Source of the DNA: Microbacterium hydrocarbonoxydans
GTDB lineage: Bacteria; Actinomycetota; Actinomycetes; Actinomycetales; Microbacteriaceae
Length of the DNA stretch: 64,000 nucleotides
Direction: 5' to 3'
Assembly: GCF_000956475.1 (NCBI RefSeq)
Contig: NZ_JYJB01000010.1
Location: 1,116,001-1,180,000 of the forward strand
Under the pieces are notes generated by a model. That model ran no database searches and had not been told where the DNA came from. It saw only the letters and a program-made list of their open reading frames with translations. The translations under genes were made by a program, and so were the position numbers. Positions 31,014 to 39,437 of this stretch are shown in pieces. The number at the start of each line of letters is the position of its first letter. The first letter of the stretch is position 1.

Positions 31014-31400
31014 TCATGGTCGTGGGCGGCCGGAGGTGTCGTAGCCCTCGCGGGCATCGGCGACGCGGTCGAGGTTGTCCTCCGACCAGGTCACGAGAGC
31101 GGCGAACACCGGTGCGAGACTGCGGCCGAGTTCGGTGATCTCGTACTCCACTCGAGGTGGAATCTCGGGGTGGCTCGTGCGCTCGACGAGCCCGTCGCGC
31201 TCGAGCTGGCGCAGGCGCTGCGTGAGCACCTTCGCCGTGATGCCCTCGACGAGGTCTCGAAGATCCGTGAACCTCTGCCTTCCGTGGGCGTTGAGCTGCC
31301 ACAGGATCGGCGTGGTCCACCGGCTGAACACGATGTCCACCACGGGGGCGATCGGGCACCCGCCTCCGGCGACCAGTGCGGGGCTGTCGACGATGGTCAT
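31014..31400 (-). CDS. HxlR family transcriptional regulator
   Basis: This 128-residue regulator carries an HxlR-type winged helix: a Cys near the N-terminus (GGCPIAPVVDIVFSRWTTPIL), the recognition region RFTDLRDLVEGITAKVLTQRLRQLERDGLVER (residues about 45-75, shown only in part by pattern), and the wing PPRVEYEITELG. HxlR proteins often sense electrophiles or oxidants through that Cys. GAGGAG precedes the ATG. It is divergent from the MFS exporter gene at 31505, which it probably represses. The gene ends eight bases after the tRNA. Confidence 0.9.
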   Translation of the reverse strand: MTIVDSPALVAGGGCPIAPVVDIVFSRWTTPILWQLNAHGRQRFTDLRDLVEGITAKVLTQRLRQLERDGLVERTSHPEIPPRVEYEITELGRSLAPVFAALVTWSEDNLDRVADAREGYDTSGRPRP

Positions 31401-31433
31401 GTTCGCTCCTCGCGATCATCTGTCGGTTACCTG

Positions 31434-31443
31434 TAGGTACCTA
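31434..31443. promoter_or_regulatory. palindrome TAGGTACCTA, probable HxlR operator
   Basis: This perfect 10-bp palindrome lies midway in the 104-bp gap between the divergent regulator and exporter genes. The related ACCT and GTAC words around it (TTACCTG on one side, AGTGTAC on the other) suggest an extended site. Confidence 0.5.
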
Positions 31444-31504
31444 GTGTACTCAGGAAACTAACGTGTTGTGCATCCACACCGACGAACGCTCAAGAGGAGC
31501 ACGC

Positions 31505-32971
31505 ATGAGCACTTCCCCGACCCCCACGGCGAGCCGCGACGGCATCGCCGACGGCATCCGACGCCCCGGCCCGGCACTGGCCTTCCTCGCCATCGCGCAG
31601 TTCATGGTCTTTCTCGATGTCAGCATCGTGAACGTTGCCCTTCCGTCCATCGAGCACGAACTGCGGATCCCCGAGTCCGCGCTCCCTTATGTCATCACCC
31701 TGTACGGCGCCGTCCTCGGCGGCTCGCTCCTCCTCGGTTCGCGTCTGGCGGACTCGCTCGGCAGGAGGCGGATGCTGCGCATCGGTCTCGCCCTGTTCGG
31801 AGGCGCTTCCCTCGCGGCCGGGATCGCTCCGGATCAGACCCTGCTGTTCGCCGCCCGTGCCGCGCAGGGGCTCGGAGCCGCCCTGATCGCCCCCGCCGCC
31901 CTCGCGACGCTGACGACGATCTTCATCGGCGGGCGGGAGCGCGCGAAGGCGCTCGGGCTCTGGGGAGCGCTGACCGGCATCGCCTCGGTCGCCGGCGTCA
32001 CTCTCGGCGGAGTGCTCTCCGACGGCCCCGGCTGGCGCTGGATCTTCTTCATCAACGTGCCGGTCGCTGTCGCGGCCGTCCTGCTCGCGCCCCGTGTGCT
32101 GCCCGAGACCAGCGGCCTGCGTCGACGCTTCGACCTTGCCGGAGCCGTGCTGCTCACCGGTGGCCTGCTGAGCCTGCTGTTCGGCCTCGGCGAGACGATC
32201 GACGGCGGCTGGTCGTCGCCCGTCGTGATCGTTCTCCTGGCCGCCGCCACCGTTCTTCTCGGCCTCTTCGTTCTCGTCGAGTCACGCACCCGCGTGCCGC
32301 TGGTGCCCCTCGACGTGTTCCGTGGACGACTGCTCCGCTTCGCGAACATCGCGACGCTGTTCCTGCTCGGCACGGTCGTCACGGTGTTCTTCTTCGCCAG
32401 CCTTCTCCTGCAGCAGGTGCTCGGCTACTCGCCGCTGCAGACCGGGCTCTCGTACGTGCCGCTCGCCGTCTTCGTCGCGGTCGGGGCGGGCCTCGCATCG
32501 GGGCTCGTGGCGAAGCGTCCGGGCAAGGTCATCCTCGTGATCGGGCTCGGCATGCTCACGACAGCGGTCGTTCTGCTGTCCGTGATCGGACAGGATGCCG
32601 GGTACGTCGCCGTCGTCCTTCCGGTCTTCGCGCTCGCCGGGCTCGGAATGGGACTCTCGTTCGTTCCGCTGCAGATCGCCGCTCAAGCCCGCGTCCCGGA
32701 GGAGCGGGCCGGCCTCGCCGCAGGACTCATCAACACGAGCCAGGAGGTCGGGGGCGCCCTCGGCGTCGCGGTGTCGGCCACCTGGGCTTTCCGTCGCGTC
32801 GACGAGCTGACGGCGGCGGCTCACGGCGATGCGGCGCTCATGGCCGCGGCCAGGGTCGCAGTCTTCCACGACGGGTTCGTCGCGGCATCCGTGTTCGCCT
32901 CCGTCGCGCTGCTGATCTCGCTCACCCTGCTGCCGGCGATCCCTCGGCACTCGGGTCCGGTCTCGGTGTGA
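31505..32971 (+). CDS. MFS exporter of the DHA2 (14-TM, EmrB/QacA) family
   Basis: This 488-residue membrane transporter has the motif FLDVSIVNVALPSI in helix 1, the loop 2-3 motif A SRLADSLGRRRMLRIG (about residue 80) and an arrangement of about 14 helices, typical of drug/proton antiporters of the DHA2 class. Substrate is unknown. The ATG at 31505 follows AGAGGAG; the reading frame extends upstream but that part overlaps the regulatory gap. Control by the divergent HxlR protein is likely, so an electrophile or antimicrobial inducer is plausible. Confidence 0.92.
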   Translation: MSTSPTPTASRDGIADGIRRPGPALAFLAIAQFMVFLDVSIVNVALPSIEHELRIPESALPYVITLYGAVLGGSLLLGSRLADSLGRRRMLRIGLALFGGASLAAGIAPDQTLLFAARAAQGLGAALIAPAALATLTTIFIGGRERAKALGLWGALTGIASVAGVTLGGVLSDGPGWRWIFFINVPVAVAAVLLAPRVLPETSGLRRRFDLAGAVLLTGGLLSLLFGLGETIDGGWSSPVVIVLLAAATVLLGLFVLVESRTRVPLVPLDVFRGRLLRFANIATLFLLGTVVTVFFFASLLLQQVLGYSPLQTGLSYVPLAVFVAVGAGLASGLVAKRPGKVILVIGLGMLTTAVVLLSVIGQDAGYVAVVLPVFALAGLGMGLSFVPLQIAAQARVPEERAGLAAGLINTSQEVGGALGVAVSATWAFRRVDELTAAAHGDAALMAAARVAVFHDGFVAASVFASVALLISLTLLPAIPRHSGPVSV

Positions 32972-33112
32972 GCGGGTGCGCCGTCCGCGCGATAGCAGGT
33001 GCCTGCGAGTCAGCGCAAGACCCTGCCGAGGATTTGGGTGCCCGATCCGGCCGCTGACAGAGTGAAGGGGAGGTCGCGAATCCGCGATCTCAGGAGCGGA
33101 AGGACGACGACG

Positions 33113-33388
33113 ATGACACTCATCAGCCCCATTCAATCGCTCACCCACATGGACGCGATCCGGACCAGGTGGACGGAGGCGGACGCCGGACTCTGGGTCG
33201 CTGACACTGACGGCGTCTTCGGCGGATCCATCGACCACGACGTCGACGGCTACATCGCGCGCGACCCGTTCGGTCGCGAACGCGGCACGTTCACTGGCCT
33301 CGCCGAGGCCCAGGCAGCGCTCGAGACGTTCCTCGCGCACCCCGCGATGTCGCGGTACGTGCGCGGAGCGCGAGCATCGGCCCATTGA
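33113..33388 (+). CDS. small hypothetical protein
   Basis: This 91-residue protein is not recognised. It has no signal peptide or membrane segment. It contains WTEADAGLWVADTDGVFGGSI, DVDGYIARDPFGRERGTF and GLAEAQAALETFLAHP, the pattern of a small alpha/beta domain common among actinobacterial hypothetical proteins. GGAAGGA eight bases upstream supports this ATG. Upstream in-frame starts lack support. A strong terminator follows. Confidence 0.7.
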   Translation: MTLISPIQSLTHMDAIRTRWTEADAGLWVADTDGVFGGSIDHDVDGYIARDPFGRERGTFTGLAEAQAALETFLAHPAMSRYVRGARASAH

Positions 33389-33399
33389 GCCGACCCGAA

Positions 33400-33445
33400 G
33401 ATGACGAATGCCCCGTTTCCTCTCGGAAACGGGGCATTCGTCATC
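33400..33445. terminator. bidirectional terminator before ndh
   Basis: A 21-bp perfect stem with TCTC loop lies between the small hypothetical gene and the convergent ndh gene. Its outer ATGACGAA / TTCGTCAT shoulders recur at 27612-27649. Confidence 0.85.
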
Positions 33446-33451
33446 TGAGAC

Positions 33452-34876
33452 CTACTTGGTCGCCGCCGGTTCGGGCTTCTTCTCTTCGGCCTTGGCGGGC
33501 GCCTCGACCTTGGGCGCGGCCGGAGCTGCGTCTGCCGCCGGGCGTGGGCGGGCGGCGAACTCCTCGAACACGTAGCGAGGGTTCTGCACCGTCTGCAGGT
33601 TCACGAGGTCGCGACCGAGCCACAGGTTGTTCCACCAGCCCCACAGCACACGGAACTTGCGCTCCCACGTCGGCATCGCGAGACCGTGGTAACCGCGGTG
33701 GGCGACCCAGGCCACGAAGCCCTTGAGAGCGATCTTGCCGGACTGGAACACGCCGTTGTAGAGCCCGAGGCCGGCCACGGCACCGAGGTTCTTGTGGAAG
33801 TATTCCTTGGGCTTCTCACCGCGCAGCACGGCGACGAGGTTCTTCGCGAGGAGCTTCGCCTGACGCACCGCGTGCTGGGCGTTCGGCACGCACATGCCGC
33901 CGACGCCACCGCCCGAGAGGTCGGGAACGGCCGAGACGTCGCCGGCCGCCCAGGCGCCTTCGACGATGTCATCGGCGGTGCCGACGCGAAGGTCGGCGCG
34001 GGTCTGGATGCGGCCGCGCTCCTCGACGGGGAGGTCGCCGCCGCGGACCACGGTCGGGTTCGCCATGACACCGGCGGTCCAGACGATCAGGTCGGTCGGG
34101 ATGGTCTCGCCCGTGGAGAGCTCGACATTTCCACCGACGGCGCTCGTGAGCTGCGTGTCGAGGTGCACGTTGGCGCCGCGCTTGGCCAGATCCTTGAGGA
34201 CCCACTCGCTCGTCTTCAGGGAGACCTCGGGCATGATGCGGCCCATCGCCTCGATGAGGTGGAAGTGCGTGTCCTCGAAGGTCAGGTTCGGGTACTTCGC
34301 GAGCAGCGAGGAGGCCAGCGAGCGCAGCTCGGCGAAGACCTCGATGCCTGCGAACCCGCCGCCGACCACGACGACCGTGAGCAGACGGTCGCGCTCGGGA
34401 CCGGCCGGCACGGATGCGGCCTTGTCGAAGTTGGACATCAGGCGGTCGCGGATCGCGACGGCCTCTTCGATCGTCTTGAGACCGATCGCGTTGTCGGCGA
34501 TGCCCGGGATCGGGAACGTGCGCGAGACGGCGCCGGCGGTGACGACGATCTGGTCGTACGCGAACTCGTACGGGTCGCCGAGCGGCGGAGTGATCGTCGC
34601 AACCTTGTTGGCGTGGTCGATGCCCGTCACCTTCGCGGTGAGAACGTTCGTGCGCTTGAGGTGACGGCGGTGCGCGACCACCGAGTGGCGCGCCTCGATC
34701 GAACCCGCGGCGACCTCTGGAAGGAACGGCTGGTACGTCATGTACGGCAGCGGGTCGACCATGGTCACTTCGGCTTCACCCTTGCGAAGGTGCTTCTCCA
34801 GCTTCCACGCGGTGTAGAAGCCTGCATAGCCTCCGCCGACGATCAGAATCTTGGGCACAGTGCTGTTCTGAGGCAC
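33452..34876 (-). CDS. ndh: type II NADH:quinone dehydrogenase
   Basis: This 474-residue flavoprotein passes electrons from NADH to quinone without pumping protons, at the inner face of the membrane. The FAD dinucleotide-binding motif GGGYAGFYTAW is at about residues 13-23, the NADH-binding motif VVVGGGFAGIEVFAEL near 178, and the FAD-contacting AAGDVSAVPD near 320. The C-terminus carries amphipathic/hydrophobic segments and an unusual Ala/Pro/Lys-rich tail of about 30 residues (AAPAAPKVEAPAKAEEKKPE). Translation likely starts at GTG 34876, ten bases after GAGGAG; the frame extends upstream but overlaps the neighbouring subtilase. Confidence 0.94.
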   Translation of the reverse strand: MPQNSTVPKILIVGGGYAGFYTAWKLEKHLRKGEAEVTMVDPLPYMTYQPFLPEVAAGSIEARHSVVAHRRHLKRTNVLTAKVTGIDHANKVATITPPLGDPYEFAYDQIVVTAGAVSRTFPIPGIADNAIGLKTIEEAVAIRDRLMSNFDKAASVPAGPERDRLLTVVVVGGGFAGIEVFAELRSLASSLLAKYPNLTFEDTHFHLIEAMGRIMPEVSLKTSEWVLKDLAKRGANVHLDTQLTSAVGGNVELSTGETIPTDLIVWTAGVMANPTVVRGGDLPVEERGRIQTRADLRVGTADDIVEGAWAAGDVSAVPDLSGGGVGGMCVPNAQHAVRQAKLLAKNLVAVLRGEKPKEYFHKNLGAVAGLGLYNGVFQSGKIALKGFVAWVAHRGYHGLAMPTWERKFRVLWGWWNNLWLGRDLVNLQTVQNPRYVFEEFAARPRPAADAAPAAPKVEAPAKAEEKKPEPAATK

Positions 34877-34896
34877 AGGGGGACAACTCCTCGGAG

Positions 34897-36189
34897 TCAG
34901 GAATTTGGCGTGCGAGCGCGCGCCGATCGGATGCGCCGGGCAGCTGCGGTGACGCCAAGCGCTACCAGGATACCAGGGACTGTGAGCGCGATGAGCGGAA
35001 GGGTACCGTAGCGCAGTGAATCGGCGCTGGGAAGCAGTGGCGATGTCGGCTCGGCAGGCGCATCCGCGGCCGGCAGCGGAGGCACCGCGATCGGCGTCGC
35101 GGTGGGCTCCGGAAGCGGCTCGGTCTGCGCACGGCGGAACAGCCGCACCCACTCGGCGAGGTCACCCATCGGATTCTTGTCCACCGAGGGGACGTCGGCC
35201 GTGACCGCCGCCTGCGCGTTCAGCAGGCCGTAGCCGTACAACGGGTCCGGCACTGCCGTCATGCCGGGCGCGGGCACCGCCGTCTTGATGATCCGATTGA
35301 TCACGTTCGCGGCGGTCATGTCCGGGTGCGCCGATCGGACGAGGGCGGCGACGCCGGCGACGATGGGCGCGGCACCGCTGGTCCCGTTCCAGGACGCGAG
35401 CGTGCCGTCGGCCGACATGCCGATGAGGCCCTCGCTCGGTGCGGACACGCCGATCGTGATCCCCTGGGTCGAGGCCTCGAGGCTCGCGGTGCCGGTCTGG
35501 TCCACCCCGCCGACCGTCAGGACACCGGGGATCGTGGCGGGCGCGCCGATGATGTTGGTGCCGCTCCCCCTGTTGCCGGCCGCTACGACGACCACGACAT
35601 CGTGCTCGAAGGCGTACAGGAACGCGTCGTCCCAGCTTTGATCCCAGTCGAGCGTGTTCGTCGTGAACGAGAGGTTGATGACGTCGGCGCCGTGGTCTAC
35701 GGCCCAGCGCATCCCCTTCGCGATCTGCTCGGAGAACGGAACGGATGCCGCGGCGCCGAACCCGACCGAGATCGACAGCAGTTTCGCCTCCGGCGCCACG
35801 CCGATCATGCCGGTGCCCTCCGCGGTTCCCCGCGCGGCGGCCAGCGATGCCACCCATGAGCCGTGGTTGCCGTCGATCGCCCCCAGCGGAGTGCGCCCGT
35901 CCGAGGTGCCGCTGCCGGACACGTCGGTGCCATCGGCGACCGCCCCGTCGAAGACACCAGGGACCTTCGCGATGCCCGTGTCGATCACGGCGATGGTCGC
36001 ACCCTCCCCGCGCGTGGTCTGCCAGGCCTCGCGGATGTGCGCCGCGTCGAGCCAGTACTCGCTGCCGCGGACAGGATCGGTCGGGTCGTCGGGAACCGGA
36101 GCGGGTGTCGCGGCCGCGCCGGTGATCAGGACGGATGCCGCCACCACTGCCGTCGCGACGGCAGTACGCAGCATCCGCCGCCTTCTCAT
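34897..36189 (-). CDS. mycosin-like S8 serine protease (subtilase)
   Basis: This 430-residue exported protease has a signal peptide (about residues 1-28), a subtilisin domain with the triad Asp in IAVIDTGIAKV (about residue 69), His in IDGNHGSWVASL (about 109) and Ser in WNGTSGAAPIVAGV (about 273), and a C-terminal transmembrane helix (about 397-420) followed by basic residues. That membrane-anchored layout with a Pro-rich linker is that of mycosins, the proteases of type VII secretion systems. The core ESX ATPase genes are not in the window. The ATG overlaps the DUF501 stop (ATGA). Confidence 0.9.
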   Translation of the reverse strand: MRRRRMLRTAVATAVVAASVLITGAAATPAPVPDDPTDPVRGSEYWLDAAHIREAWQTTRGEGATIAVIDTGIAKVPGVFDGAVADGTDVSGSGTSDGRTPLGAIDGNHGSWVASLAAARGTAEGTGMIGVAPEAKLLSISVGFGAAASVPFSEQIAKGMRWAVDHGADVINLSFTTNTLDWDQSWDDAFLYAFEHDVVVVVAAGNRGSGTNIIGAPATIPGVLTVGGVDQTGTASLEASTQGITIGVSAPSEGLIGMSADGTLASWNGTSGAAPIVAGVAALVRSAHPDMTAANVINRIIKTAVPAPGMTAVPDPLYGYGLLNAQAAVTADVPSVDKNPMGDLAEWVRLFRRAQTEPLPEPTATPIAVPPLPAADAPAEPTSPLLPSADSLRYGTLPLIALTVPGILVALGVTAAARRIRSARARTPNS

Positions 36190-36722
36190 GCGTCCGGCGC
36201 CTCACGCATCGCGGCGCCAGGCTCCTCGCAGCGGCAGATCGAGGGCGACCACGCGGAGCGCGCCAGGGCCTCGTCGCCGATCGGGTTCACTCCCGGACCT
36301 GCCGCGAGCGCGTGACCCGCGAGAGCATGCAGGCACTTCACGCGCGTGGGCATGCCGCCGGCCGAGACACCGTCGATCTCGGGCACCTCGCCGAACTGAC
36401 GCCGATCGGCGAGGTAGGACTCGTGAGCCGCGAGGTAAGCCGCGGCGACGCCTTCGTCGTCGGCGAGGAGAGCAGCCAGCTCGGGCATCACCTGCGTCGC
36501 CTCGAGGGTCGACATCGCGGCGGTCGCGGCGGGGTGGGTCAGGTAGTAGAACGTCGGGAACGGCGTGCCGTCGGGCAGACGCGGAGTGGTCGCGACGACG
36601 GCGGGGTTTCCGCATGCGCAGCGTGCCGCGATTCCGACGACGCCGCGCGCAGGCCGCCCCAGCTGCGCCGACACGACAGCGATCTCGGCGGGTGTGGGGG
36701 CGGCGAAGGGCGGCGTGGTCAC
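36186..36722 (-). CDS. DUF501 protein
   Basis: This 178-residue protein matches the actinobacterial DUF501 family: QLGRPARGVVGIAARCACGNPAVVAT with paired Cys, PTFYYLTHP, and the C-terminal MPTRVKCLHALAGHALA and SWSPSICRCEE-like end with further Cys. The Cys pattern suggests metal binding. Function is unknown; it is regularly found between divIC and a ppx or protease gene. GTG start with TACGCT six bases upstream. Confidence 0.9.
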   Translation of the reverse strand: MTTPPFAAPTPAEIAVVSAQLGRPARGVVGIAARCACGNPAVVATTPRLPDGTPFPTFYYLTHPAATAAMSTLEATQVMPELAALLADDEGVAAAYLAAHESYLADRRQFGEVPEIDGVSAGGMPTRVKCLHALAGHALAAGPGVNPIGDEALARSAWSPSICRCEEPGAAMREAPDA

Positions 36723-36728
36723 CTCTCC

Positions 36729-36734
36729 AGCGTA
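36729..36734 (-). promoter_or_regulatory. -10 box of the DUF501 gene (leaderless)
   Basis: TACGCT on the minus strand ends six bases before the GTG at 36722, giving the DUF501-subtilase pair its own promoter inside the eno-divIC cluster. Confidence 0.5.
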
Positions 36735-36780
36735 CGGGAGGCTGCCGAGAGGATGCCTACAACGGGCGCCATCGGGCGCG

Positions 36781-37323
36781 TCACTGAGCGGGGACGGCGG
36801 TCTGGCTGAGGCCGGCGGAGGTCAGGGTGCGCAGCAGCTGCGGCATCCAGTCGGCGGGCTTCTCCTCCAGAGTGTCGCTCACGTGCTCCTGCTCACGGGG
36901 AAGCGCGGCCGGATCGAGGTCGTTGTCCACCAGGTATACGACCTCGCCGGGCTTGACATAGTAGAGCCGCTCACGCGCCTGCGTGGTGATGTACGCGGGG
37001 TCGTCCCAGCGCTCGCGCTCCTGCTGGAGTGCGGCGATCTCGTCCTGCGAGACCTGGATCGACGCTTCGAGTGCGGCGATCTTCTGGCGCTGGTCGATGA
37101 AGGTCCCCATCGTCGGCACCAGCACCCAGGCCCCGAGCACGACCAGCGACAGCATGATCACCGAGAACGCCGAGAGGCGGATGCCGGAGGCCCACTCGCG
37201 CACGTCGACACGGTTCGCGGGCCGCCTCCGCTGACGTGGCGGCGGCGAAGATCTCGCACCGGCGGGCTTGACCCCGGCAGACGTGCGCGGCGACGAAGAA
37301 GGGGGAGCCGGACGTCTCGCCAT
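36781..37323 (-). CDS. septum formation initiator (DivIC/FtsB family)
   Basis: This 180-residue bitopic protein is a divisome component. A basic, Pro/Arg-rich cytoplasmic N-terminus of about 50 residues precedes one transmembrane helix (about 53-73) and a coiled coil (about 78-105: QRQKIAALEASIQVSQDEIA), then the ERERWDDPAYITTQARERL motif typical of the family. GAGGGGGAG precedes the ATG. It follows eno by 45 bp, as in most Actinobacteria. Confidence 0.93.
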   Translation of the reverse strand: MARRPAPPSSSPRTSAGVKPAGARSSPPPRQRRRPANRVDVREWASGIRLSAFSVIMLSLVVLGAWVLVPTMGTFIDQRQKIAALEASIQVSQDEIAALQQERERWDDPAYITTQARERLYYVKPGEVVYLVDNDLDPAALPREQEHVSDTLEEKPADWMPQLLRTLTSAGLSQTAVPAQ

Positions 37324-37368
37324 GGCTCCCCCTCTCGTGTGTCGGTTCAGTGCGTGCGCGTCAGCCGA

Positions 37369-38649
37369 TCAGGCGCTGAAGCGCGGGAAGGCCGAGCGAC
37401 CGGCGAAGACAGCCGCGTCGCCGAGCTCCTCCTCGATGCGCAGAAGCTGATTGTACTTCGCGACGCGCTCGGAGCGAGCAGGCGCACCCGTCTTGATCTG
37501 GCCGGCGTTCGTGGCGACCGCGAGGTCGGCGATCGTGGTGTCCTCGGTCTCGCCCGAGCGGTGCGAGAGCATCGCCGTGTAGCCCGAGCGCTGCGCCAGG
37601 CTGACGGCGTCGAACGTCTCGGTCAGGGTGCCGATCTGGTTCACCTTGACCAGCAGCGAGTTCGCGACGCCGCGCTTGATGCCGTCGGCCAGTCGCTGCG
37701 GGTTGGTGACGAACAGGTCGTCGCCGACGAGCTGCACCTTCGAGCCGAGCGCCTCGGTGAGAAGCTTCCAGTTGTCCCAGTCGTCTTCGGCCAGAGCGTC
37801 CTCGATCGTGACGATCGGGAAGTCGTTGACCAGGCCCTTGTAGTACTCGATCAGCTCGGGGCCGCTCCAGTCCTTGTTGTCGAGGCGGTAGACGCCGTCG
37901 TTGAAGAACTCGGTCGCGGCGACGTCGAGGCCGAGTGCGATGTCCTTGCCGGGAGTGAAGCCCGCCTTCTCGATCGCCTTGATGAGGAATTCGAGGCCCT
38001 CGCGGTTGCTGGGCAGGTCAGGGGCGAAGCCGCCCTCGTCGCCGAGACCGGTGGCGTAGCCGGCTGCCTTCAGCTCGCTGCGCAGCACGTGATAGGTCTC
38101 GACGCCCCAGCGCAGGGACTCGGAGTAGGTCTCGGCGCCGATCGGCGCGAGGAAGAACTCCTGCATGTCGATGCCGTTGTCGGCGTGCTCGCCGCCGTTG
38201 ATGACGTTGAACAGCGGGACGGGCAGGAGGTGCGCGTTCGGGCCGCCGAGGTAGCGGAACAGCGGCAGGTCAGCCGAGTCGGCCGCGGCCTTCGCGACCG
38301 CGAGGCTGACGCCGAGGATCGCGTTCGCACCGGTGCGCTGCTTGTTCTCGGTGCCGTCGGTCTCGTTGAGGATCTCGTCGACGATGCGCTGCTCGCTCGC
38401 CTCGACGCCCTCGATAGCCGGGCCGAGCTCGTCGATGACGGCGGAGACGGCCTTGAGGACGCCCTTGCCGCCGTAGCGGCTCTTGTCGCCGTCACGCAGC
38501 TCGTACGCCTCGAATGCGCCGGTGGATGCGCCCGAGGGAACGGCCGCCCGCTGGACCACGCCGTCGTCGAGGAGCACCTCCACCTCGACGGTCGGGTTAC
38601 CGCGCGAGTCGAGAATCTCGCGTGCGCCTACAGCCTCGATCAGTGCCAC
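37369..38649 (-). CDS. eno: enolase
   Basis: This 426-residue glycolytic enzyme dehydrates 2-phosphoglycerate to phosphoenolpyruvate. Catalytic and metal residues are visible in GDEGGFAPDL (about residue 205), LGLDVAATEF, VTIEDALAEDDWDNW, and the signature LLVKVNQIGTLTET (about 335) with SHRSGETEDT. The GTG start follows AAGGAG by seven bases. A TAGACT box at 38705-38710 gives a leader of about 50 bases. PEP from this step feeds ppc. Confidence 0.97.
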   Translation of the reverse strand: MALIEAVGAREILDSRGNPTVEVEVLLDDGVVQRAAVPSGASTGAFEAYELRDGDKSRYGGKGVLKAVSAVIDELGPAIEGVEASEQRIVDEILNETDGTENKQRTGANAILGVSLAVAKAAADSADLPLFRYLGGPNAHLLPVPLFNVINGGEHADNGIDMQEFFLAPIGAETYSESLRWGVETYHVLRSELKAAGYATGLGDEGGFAPDLPSNREGLEFLIKAIEKAGFTPGKDIALGLDVAATEFFNDGVYRLDNKDWSGPELIEYYKGLVNDFPIVTIEDALAEDDWDNWKLLTEALGSKVQLVGDDLFVTNPQRLADGIKRGVANSLLVKVNQIGTLTETFDAVSLAQRSGYTAMLSHRSGETEDTTIADLAVATNAGQIKTGAPARSERVAKYNQLLRIEEELGDAAVFAGRSAFPRFSA

Positions 38650-38704
38650 AGAAGTGCTCCTTGTTCGGAAAAGTGTTGTGGTGGAGCGACGTCGATCCGT
38701 GGTC

Positions 38705-38710
38705 AGTCTA
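38705..38710 (-). promoter_or_regulatory. -10 box of eno
   Basis: TAGACT on the minus strand lies 55 bases before the eno GTG, leaving room for a normal leader with AAGGAG. This contrasts with the leaderless arrangement of many neighbours. Confidence 0.45.
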
Positions 38711-38746
38711 GCCCGTCGGGTGCGGGCGATTTCAGAGCGGGAGCGC

Positions 38747-39406
38747 TCAGACGACGAGCGCGATCGCGACGCCGTCCCAGCCCTTGACGCCGACGGTCTG
38801 GAGAGCTGTGGCGTCGAAGCGCGGGTCCTCCCCCAGCATCCGCAGTCCGTCTCTCGTGCCGATGACCTTCGAATCCGTCGAGTCTTCGCGCACGATCTCG
38901 CCCTCGCGGCCGATGTTGTCCAGCACGATCACGGTGCCGGAGTGTCCGAGTCTCGCCGCCCAGTCGAGGTAGATCGTGTTCGACTCCTTGTCGGCGTCGA
39001 TGAACACGAGGTCGAACGGTCCCTCCAGGGTCGGGAGCACCTGCTCGCCGCGGCCGATCCGGATGTCCACGCGATCGCCGACGCCGGCAGCGTCGATGCT
39101 CGCGCGGGCGACCGCGGCGTTGTCAGCCTCGGCCTCGATCGTCACGACGCTCCCCTCGGGCCCGACGGCGCGCGCCAGCCAGATCGTGGAGTATCCGCCC
39201 AGCGTGCCGATCTCGAGCACGCGGCGAGCGCCGCTCATGCGTGCGAGCACGCTGAGCAGCTTGCCCCCGACGGGTGCGACCTCGATCTCCGGCAGGCCGG
39301 CGGCGCGCTGCGCATCGAGCGCGGCTTCCAGCGCCGGGTCGTGCCCGACGAGGGTGTCGGCGAGGAAGACGTCGGCTGCGGCCCAGGCCGCGGGTGTGGA
39401 TTCCAT
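38747..39406 (-). CDS. O-methyltransferase (family 3, COMT-like)
   Basis: This 219-residue protein is a SAM- and metal-dependent O-methyltransferase of the catechol/caffeoyl-CoA type. Visible motifs are RRVLEIGTLGGYSTIWLA (about residues 59-76), the acidic VVTIEAEADN, FDLVFIDADKESNTIYL (about 126) where Asp residues bind metal, and VIVLDNIGREGEI. The substrate is unknown. The reading frame begins four codons earlier at a TTG, but ATG 39406 matches the family start; TTGGCT lies six bases upstream. Confidence 0.9.
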   Translation of the reverse strand: MESTPAAWAAADVFLADTLVGHDPALEAALDAQRAAGLPEIEVAPVGGKLLSVLARMSGARRVLEIGTLGGYSTIWLARAVGPEGSVVTIEAEADNAAVARASIDAAGVGDRVDIRIGRGEQVLPTLEGPFDLVFIDADKESNTIYLDWAARLGHSGTVIVLDNIGREGEIVREDSTDSKVIGTRDGLRMLGEDPRFDATALQTVGVKGWDGVAIALVV

Positions 39407-39437
39407 GCCCTCAGCCAACCCCGCACCGAGGTCGCGG

